DNA of 28,315 bases from Candidatus Omnitrophota bacterium (GTDB lineage: Bacteria; Omnitrophota; Koll11; Duberdicusellales; 4484-171). Positions 23,974-28,315 of the stretch are shown in pieces. The first letter of the stretch is position 1. Each line of letters begins with the position of its first letter. Under the pieces are notes generated by a model that did not search any database, had not been told where the DNA came from, and saw only the letters and a program-made list of their open reading frames with translations. Location: assembly GCA_030692055.1 (NCBI GenBank), contig JAUYCY010000165.1, forward strand, positions 1 through 28,315. Direction: 5' to 3'. Made by a program: the position numbers and the translations under genes.

Positions 23974-24483
23974 TTATTGCGGGCTTTTTAAAAATCTTAT
24001 AATCTCTGTACAAAAAGCAGGCAAATCATAAGGGTTACGCGAAGTAATTAAATTGCCGTCTACTACTACTTCTACGTCTCGATATTTAGCGCCCGCGTTA
24101 ATAACATCATCTTTAATGGCGTCGAAACAGGTCATTTCTTTTCCTTTTAATATGCCTGCCGAAATCAATACCCATCCGCCATGGCAAATAGAGGCAACAA
24201 GTTTGCCTTCATTATGTATATTTTTTACAAAATTATTTACTTCCTGGTGCCTGCGCAAAATATCAGGCGCATAACCTCCGGGGACAATAACCCCATCAAA
24301 TTCGCTTACTCTTGCTTCTTTTATGCAAAGCTCTTCTTCTAAGGGATAACCTTCTTTGCTTTTGTAGTGCTTTTTGCCTGTGCCTACCAATACTGTGTCT
24401 ATCCCTATCTCGCGCAGTCTTAAATACGGATACCATACTTCAAGCACCTGATATGTATCCTCAACTAGAATAGCTATCTTCAT
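23974..24483 (-). CDS. DJ-1/PfpI family protein
   Basis: A 169-aa protein of the PfpI branch. The nucleophile elbow is ASICHGGWVL with Cys100-His101, the upstream Glu8 (LVEDT) is the partner acid, and VPGGYAPD (67-74) is a family hallmark. Members are hydrolases, glyoxalases or deglycases and stress proteins; the exact activity cannot be assigned. A GGAGGG site precedes the ATG. It lies 11 bp upstream of the truncated KorA-like gene, so they were probably one operon before the truncation. Confidence 0.88.
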   Translation of the reverse strand: MKIAILVEDTYQVLEVWYPYLRLREIGIDTVLVGTGKKHYKSKEGYPLEEELCIKEARVSEFDGVIVPGGYAPDILRRHQEVNNFVKNIHNEGKLVASICHGGWVLISAGILKGKEMTCFDAIKDDVINAGAKYRDVEVVVDGNLITSRNPYDLPAFCTEIIRFLKSPQ

Positions 24484-24495
24484 AGTGCCCTCCCT

Positions 24496-24640
24496 GGTAT
24501 AATCTTCAGGTATAATTTATTAAGATTATACCTGATTACACTGATTTAAAACCGATTACACAGATTAAGAGTTTCTAAACGTTCTATGCAGGGTTCTCTC
24601 TCAAACAATCTGTGCAATCTTCTCCTAATCTACTTAATCA
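24496..24640. repeat. GATTACACAGATT palindromic repeat region
   Basis: The spacer upstream of the PfpI gene holds a stem GGTATAATCTT / AAGATTATACC (24496-24506 and 24522-24532), then CTGATTACACTGATTT and CCGATTACACAGATTAAG. After about 30 bp it holds CAATCTGTGCAATC and CTAATCTACTTAATC, which are roughly the reverse complement. This is another imperfect inverted repeat of MITE-like size with no ORF. Confidence 0.5.
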
Positions 24641-24641
24641 A

Positions 24642-24666
24642 GACATCCTGATCTTTATAGGATGTC
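24642..24666 (-). terminator. Hairpin at the end of the Tpx-PCD gene
   Basis: GACATCCT and AGGATGTC (8 bp arms, 9-nt loop) form a stem right at the stop codon of the 24666-25529 gene. On the minus strand it is followed by TTGATTAAG, a poor U-run, so it is a weak candidate terminator. On the plus strand TATTTTAA follows. Confidence 0.35.
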
Positions 24667-25529
24667 TATTTTAACTCATCAATTATCCTTACTAAAATCA
24701 AATCGTTATCGGTAACTCCTCCTGAGGCATGAGTAGTAAGAGAAATTCTCACTTTGTTGTATATTAGAGTAAGACTGGGATGATGGCCTTGCTCATCGGC
24801 AATACTCGCAATTACATCGAGAAAATATTTTGCCTCAAGAGAATCTTTGAACTTAAATTCCTTTATTAATCTTTCGTTATCCTTTAATGCCCACCCTTGA
24901 TATTGCGTGATAAATTTATTAATTGCCTCTCTGGATAAAGGCGGTGTTCCGACTTCACAAGGCTTGCAATGTGAAGATAATTCTTCTTTTACGGACAATG
25001 CAGGATCTTTAAACACTTCCTCTAAATGCCCCAGCACATCCTCGTAATTGGGCTGCATTGTTAGTTCTTCAACTATTTGAAAATAGCGCAACATATTATT
25101 TTTATCTAAAATAAGTACTGCTCTCGCTAAAAGATTTAATTCTTTAATTAAAAGACCGTAATTTATGCCAAAAGAAGAATATCTATAATCCGAAAGAGTA
25201 ATAACATTTTTAATATTATTAGCATCGCAGAATCTTTTCTGGGCAAAGGGTAAATCTTTACTTATCCCCAAAATAACCACTTCCTGAGAAAGACTAGTGG
25301 CTCTTTTATTAAATTCCTTAAGCTGTAAATCACAAACAGGCGTATCCAAAGAAGGAAAAGAAGTTATCACTTTTATCTTATCTTTTCCGCCGGAGGCAGA
25401 AAAGTCGGCCAGCGTGATTTCTTTTAAATCAGTAGAAACCACCTTGAAGCTCGCAGCTATAGCGTTTAGTTTTAAATTTCTTCCCACTAAAGTTAGGGGA
25501 TTACCTTGAAATTTCACGATTTTTTCCAT
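24666..25529 (-). CDS. Thiol peroxidase fused to pterin-4a-carbinolamine dehydratase
   Basis: A 287-aa two-domain protein. Residues 1-175 are a Tpx-type peroxiredoxin: FPSLDTPVCDLQ with peroxidatic Cys66, and resolving Cys101 in KRFCDANNI, the usual Tpx spacing. Residues 188-287 are a complete PCD/DCoH domain: CKPCEVGTPPLSREAI, WALKDNERLIKEFKF, ADEQGHHPSLTLIYN with the catalytic His249/His250, H267 and D-rich end. The frame is continuous and both domains look full length, so it appears to be a true fusion. The first domain reduces hydroperoxides via a thiol donor such as the TrxB-like system. The second dehydrates 4a-hydroxypterin or acts as an accessory. A GCAGGAGA site precedes the ATG. Confidence 0.9.
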   Translation of the reverse strand: MEKIVKFQGNPLTLVGRNLKLNAIAASFKVVSTDLKEITLADFSASGGKDKIKVITSFPSLDTPVCDLQLKEFNKRATSLSQEVVILGISKDLPFAQKRFCDANNIKNVITLSDYRYSSFGINYGLLIKELNLLARAVLILDKNNMLRYFQIVEELTMQPNYEDVLGHLEEVFKDPALSVKEELSSHCKPCEVGTPPLSREAINKFITQYQGWALKDNERLIKEFKFKDSLEAKYFLDVIASIADEQGHHPSLTLIYNKVRISLTTHASGGVTDNDLILVRIIDELK

Positions 25530-25558
25530 ATTTTCTCCTGCTTTTATTCTAATATATT

Positions 25559-26404
25559 CTATTTATCTGTCGTAATGATAAACTTACCAGTCTTTTTTAT
25601 TTTTATAATTATATCTTGATTTATGTCGGTGCGATAAATAATAATTTTAAAGTTTTTTAATCTTTGTAATAATTCTTGAGAAGGGTAGCCTTTAATATTA
25701 TCTTTATCCACGCTTATAATAGCTGTACGAGGAGATACCCTTTTAAGAAATTCATCAGAAACTATATTACCACCGCCATGATGGGTAACTTTTAAAACAT
25801 CTACCTTTAGATTGCCTTCTGTTTTAAGTAATTCTCCTTCAGCGTCAGGATTTAAGTCGCCTTCCAGAAGGCATCTAAAACCTAAATATTCTACCATAAT
25901 TACTAGCGAATTAGCATTAAAATCAGAAAACATAAGTGGCCTATATGGCCATAGAGTTTTGAAGCTAATACCGTCCAATAAAAAAGTATCGCCTGCCTGT
26001 AAAACATTATAAGCATTATTGTTTCTTACTAGTTTTAGATACCAACGATGCAAATCAGAGGTTTTAGAAATTTCAGCCAAATCTTGGCCGTTATCATAAA
26101 TCTTATTTACTTTTAACATCTGTAAAACAAAAAATGCTCCGCCGATATGGTCTGGATGAGGGTGAGAAAAAATAAGATAGTCTATATGGAAAATGTTATG
26201 TTTTTTTAAATATTCTATTAATCTAAAACCGGTAATAAGATTCCCTGTATCTATAAGAATGGTTTTTCCATCAGGTGTTTCTACAAGAATAGCATCTCCT
26301 TCCCCAACGTCAATAAAATGGATTTTTGCGTCTTTGGCTTCATCGAGATAAGAAAAGAATGATAAAAAAATAATAATTAAAATAAAAAAAATATTTTTTT
26401 TCAT
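25559..26404 (-). CDS. Exported metallo-beta-lactamase-fold hydrolase (ComEC C-terminal-like)
   Basis: A 281-aa protein with an N-terminal hydrophobic signal (KKNIFFILIIIFLSFFSYL) and then a metallo-beta-lactamase domain of the ComEC/Rec2 C-terminal type: IHFIDVGEGDAILVETPDG, IDTGN, and the metal motif H81-P-H83-P-D85-H86, then VTHHGGGN with further ligands near 210. Stand-alone relatives are often annotated as competence-like hydrolases and may cleave nucleic acid outside the membrane; the substrate is not known. It overlaps the VanZ-like gene by 4 bp (ATGA), so the two are translationally coupled. The ComEC channel itself is not in the window. Confidence 0.85.
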   Translation of the reverse strand: MKKNIFFILIIIFLSFFSYLDEAKDAKIHFIDVGEGDAILVETPDGKTILIDTGNLITGFRLIEYLKKHNIFHIDYLIFSHPHPDHIGGAFFVLQMLKVNKIYDNGQDLAEISKTSDLHRWYLKLVRNNNAYNVLQAGDTFLLDGISFKTLWPYRPLMFSDFNANSLVIMVEYLGFRCLLEGDLNPDAEGELLKTEGNLKVDVLKVTHHGGGNIVSDEFLKRVSPRTAIISVDKDNIKGYPSQELLQRLKNFKIIIYRTDINQDIIIKIKKTGKFIITTDK

Positions 26405-26916
26405 TTTATTTTATACAATAAATATAAAACTATACCCCACAATACCCCTAAACTATTTAGTAAAATGTCCTTGGTGTCACAAACGCGAAATGGTAAAAAT
26501 AACTGGAATACTTCATCTAACGTACTAACAAGAATGCCGAAAGTCAAAGCTAAAATTGCTCCTTTACCTTTTTTATTTCTTCTAATTAAATCTTTCATTG
26601 CTAGCCATCCTAAAAATGCATATTCAAAAGTATGAACTTTTACTTCCGCTGGTTCTAAATGCCAGCTAAACACCATACCTATAACTAAAACAGCGATAAA
26701 AAGAAATACTTTCTTAAAAGTGGGTTTAGCAATGACTATCGAAATAATTGAAAATAACCCTAAACTCAGAAAACAAATAGCTAAAAGAATTAAAAAACCT
26801 TTTTCACCAACATAAGCTTCTGTAAGGACTACTAACTGCCTTGTAAAAGAGGCGGAAGCAATTATGGATAAACCTATAAGAATAGTCAATTTTGAAAGTT
26901 GATTATTTAAAAACAT
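26401..26916 (-). CDS. VanZ-like membrane protein
   Basis: A 171-aa membrane protein with about five hydrophobic segments. The VanZ-family pattern is present: HTFEYAFLG (His95 region), then STLDEVFQLFLPFRVCDTKD with the DExxQxxxPxR signature and NSLGVLWG. VanZ proteins are linked to lipoglycopeptide (teicoplanin) resistance in some bacteria, but most homologues are housekeeping membrane proteins of unknown role. It is the first gene of a two-gene operon with the exported metallo-hydrolase and diverges from the radical SAM gene at 27046. Confidence 0.85.
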   Translation of the reverse strand: MFLNNQLSKLTILIGLSIIASASFTRQLVVLTEAYVGEKGFLILLAICFLSLGLFSIISIVIAKPTFKKVFLFIAVLVIGMVFSWHLEPAEVKVHTFEYAFLGWLAMKDLIRRNKKGKGAILALTFGILVSTLDEVFQLFLPFRVCDTKDILLNSLGVLWGIVLYLLYKIK

Positions 26917-26974
26917 GATATTACTTACCTTTAGGGTATTTTAATGATTTGGCTAAATTCGTCAAGGATTTCAC

Positions 26975-27002
26975 TTGTCTTACCGTAATTAGCTTATATA
27001 TT
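26975..27002 (+). promoter_or_regulatory. Sigma-70-like promoter for the SplB-like gene
   Basis: TTGTCT (26975-26980) and TATATT (26997-27002) are 16 bp apart on the plus strand. Transcription would begin near 27009, which makes the TTG at 27010 an unlikely start and favours the ATG at 27046. Confidence 0.45.
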
Positions 27003-27045
27003 TTATAGTTTGACTTCCGTTATATCTTTTTTAAAATATAGAGTA

Positions 27046-27909
27046 ATGCGTGTAATTAGTCCTTTTGATCCCTGGAAAAGCAGTCTTTGTACTTGCCCAA
27101 AGAAATACAGCCTTTCTGCCTATACTGGCTGCGGACACGGCTGTCTTTATTGTTATGCCTCTTCTTATATAAGAAATTTTACTGTTGCCCGGCCTAAGAA
27201 AGATTTTCTAAAAAGACTGGAAAATGACATAAAAAAGATACCGCAAAATTCCATAATAACTATTTCTAATTCCTCTGACCCCTATCAGCCTTTAGAAAAA
27301 ACATTAAAACTTACCCAAGGCGCTTTAAAAATATTAAAACAATACCCCCTGCGTATTAATATCGTTACGAAATCTACGCTTATCTTGAGAGATTTAGAAA
27401 TACTAAAGGAATTTAAAAATATCGTAATAAGTTTTACCATTACCACCTTGAATAAATCTTTAGCAAAAAGGCTTGAGCCTAATGTCTGTATGCCTGCTGA
27501 AAAATTAAAAGTACTAGCTAAATTATCTAAACATTTAATACTGGCCTGCCGCTTTGACCCGCTTGTTTACCCTTTAAATACCGGGGAAATTAAAAATATG
27601 GCGCGAGCATTAAAAAATTCCGGTATACGCCAAATTATTACCTCAACGTATAAAATAAAACCAGATAATTTTAAACGTATGTGCGGGGAATTTAAAGAAT
27701 ATAAAAATTTGTGGCAGGATTTATATTTTGCCAAAGGCGAAAGATTAGGCGGTTATGTGTGCCTACCGAAAGATTTACGTAAAAAACTTATTGAGGAAGT
27801 AAAAGAAACCGCTTGCAAAGAAGGGCTGGATTTCTCAAGCTGCCGCGAAGGCTTTGCGGGGTTAAATACTAAAAATTGCGACGGCTCTTCTTTATTCTCT
27901 AAATATTAA
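27046..27909 (+). CDS. Radical SAM protein, SplB-like
   Basis: A radical SAM enzyme of 287 aa from the chosen ATG (299 aa from a TTG at 27010). The cluster motif is C-GHG-C-LY-C followed by YASSYIRN, preceded by SLSAYTG, the typical start of the spore photoproduct lyase-like and DNA-repair-associated small radical SAM proteins. The TTISNSSDPYQPLE segment and ILACRFDPLVYP further on fit the same group. These are often found in non-spore-formers, where their function is unsettled. It is the only plus-strand gene here and has no strong Shine-Dalgarno. No spore genes are present. Start choice: the promoter at 26975-27002 lies too close to the TTG. Confidence 0.85.
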   Translation: MRVISPFDPWKSSLCTCPKKYSLSAYTGCGHGCLYCYASSYIRNFTVARPKKDFLKRLENDIKKIPQNSIITISNSSDPYQPLEKTLKLTQGALKILKQYPLRINIVTKSTLILRDLEILKEFKNIVISFTITTLNKSLAKRLEPNVCMPAEKLKVLAKLSKHLILACRFDPLVYPLNTGEIKNMARALKNSGIRQIITSTYKIKPDNFKRMCGEFKEYKNLWQDLYFAKGERLGGYVCLPKDLRKKLIEEVKETACKEGLDFSSCREGFAGLNTKNCDGSSLFSKY

Positions 27910-28186
27910 TCCTTAAACCCAAAATTTGTAATAGAGATGGTAAATGCACTTAACCCATTGAGAACTTTGTAATTATGCAATTGCTCATTGCGCCAAAAAG
28001 GTGCAGGCAAATTTTGCTCATCGAGCAGCCCTAATTTTACAAAAAAGGTAATTATTTGATACAAAGGTTTATAGTTTAAGTTTCTTTGTTTTGCTACAAA
28101 ATCAAAGCCTGCCAGTAAAATTAGGGCTGGGTTAACCCAGCCCTTTATTTCTACGAGTGAGAAATCTTCTATGAGAATCAACCAGT
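27910..28186. other. Intergenic stretch, no convincing gene
   Basis: Between the radical SAM gene and the right terminal repeat there is only a 91-codon minus-strand frame (27906-28181) with a TTG start, which contains a strong palindrome and has no recognisable family. I see no RNA gene. The main element is the palindrome at 28124-28143. Confidence 0.4.
28124..28143. terminator. Perfect 20-nt palindrome, bidirectional terminator candidate
   Basis: GGGCTGGGTTAACCCAGCCC is a perfect inverted repeat, followed by TTTATTTCT on the plus strand and by TAATTTTA on the minus strand. It could end plus-strand transcripts from the radical SAM gene, though it is about 215 bp beyond that stop, and also minus-strand transcription entering from the contig end. 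Confidence 0.5.
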
Positions 28187-28315
28187 CTCCGCGGCAAGCC
28201 GCGGAGTATGTTCTATACTAATATTATCACTGGTTCATTCATTGCCTTGGAATGAGGTCAACTACGTTTACGATTTCGGCTTCATCCCCGTGGCAAGCCA
28301 CGGGGTATTCGCCGA
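28187..28315. repeat. Terminal direct repeat, right copy
   Basis: A copy of 1-129 with one substitution (a at 28217), carrying both GGCAAGCC-centred palindromes in the same order and orientation. The window stops exactly where the repeat copy at the left reaches position 129. Confidence 0.85.

Noticed and set aside
27906..28181. 91-aa ORF on the minus strand
   Set aside because: TTG start, contains a perfect palindrome, overlaps the radical SAM stop, and no family is recognisable. I treat it as intergenic.
1..28315. Circular plasmid or phage suggested by identical ends
   Set aside because: The two end copies differ at one base, a diverged copy lies internally, and there are no replication, partition or phage genes. 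A dispersed repeat explains the ends better.

Overview
The window is a 28.3 kb piece of an AT-rich (by eye), densely packed bacterial genome in which nearly every gene lies on the minus strand. It looks like an uncultivated strict anaerobe: GTP-dependent PEP carboxykinase, electron transfer flavoprotein, a flavodiiron protein/rubredoxin/ferritin-like oxygen-defence set, part of a 2-oxoacid:acceptor oxidoreductase, and many short palindromic intergenic repeats. I lean towards Candidatus Omnitrophota or a neighbouring lineage. That is an impression from gene content and repeat style, since no rRNA or other taxonomic marker is present. Both ends of the window are copies of one 129-bp repeat (1-129 and 28187-28315, one mismatch), so the contig probably stops in a dispersed repeat.

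Layout, left to right. 1-655: terminal repeat and a four-helix-bundle (S23/IVP) gene flanked by imperfect inverted repeats. 656-4899: etfB without a neighbouring etfA, two MFS transporters and a LIV-1-like ZIP transporter. 4900-5167: decayed repeat related to the contig ends. 5168-7824: purC and pckG, coupled by a one-base TAATG overlap. 8084-13282: a redox and oxygen-stress run (STAS protein, PNPOx-like flavoprotein, GufA-like ZIP transporter, thioredoxin-reductase-like protein, FmdB zinc ribbon, glutaredoxin, ferritin-like protein, flavodiiron protein, and a 54-aa rubredoxin with a clear promoter and Shine-Dalgarno).

13354-23152: the most interesting part, an almost gap-free minus-strand operon. 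In transcription order it encodes a UbiA prenyltransferase, an Old-Yellow-Enzyme reductase with a Cys-rich tail, an acyl carrier protein, a PLP alpha-oxoamine synthase, a DAG-kinase-like lipid kinase, a ThiL/AIR-synthase-like protein, a beta-ketoacyl-ACP synthase (split by a one-base frameshift), an NAD-dependent epimerase/3-beta-HSD-like reductase, a radical SAM protein with a C-terminal Cys cluster, a small four-helix membrane protein and a 51-aa ORF. Together these suggest a dedicated pathway for an unusual amino- or isoprenoid lipid. It has partial resemblance to bacterial sphingolipid synthesis but matches no pathway I can name. Just upstream, a 2-oxoacid oxidoreductase gene is cut off near the start of its alpha domain and carries an unrelated tail, which looks like a rearrangement scar.

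23974-28186: a PfpI/DJ-1 protein, a thiol peroxidase fused to pterin-4a-carbinolamine dehydratase, an exported metallo-beta-lactamase-fold protein with a VanZ-like protein, and one plus-strand SplB-like radical SAM gene. At least five short palindromic repeat families occupy intergenic spaces. One of them sits between promoter and start codon of both etfB and pckG.
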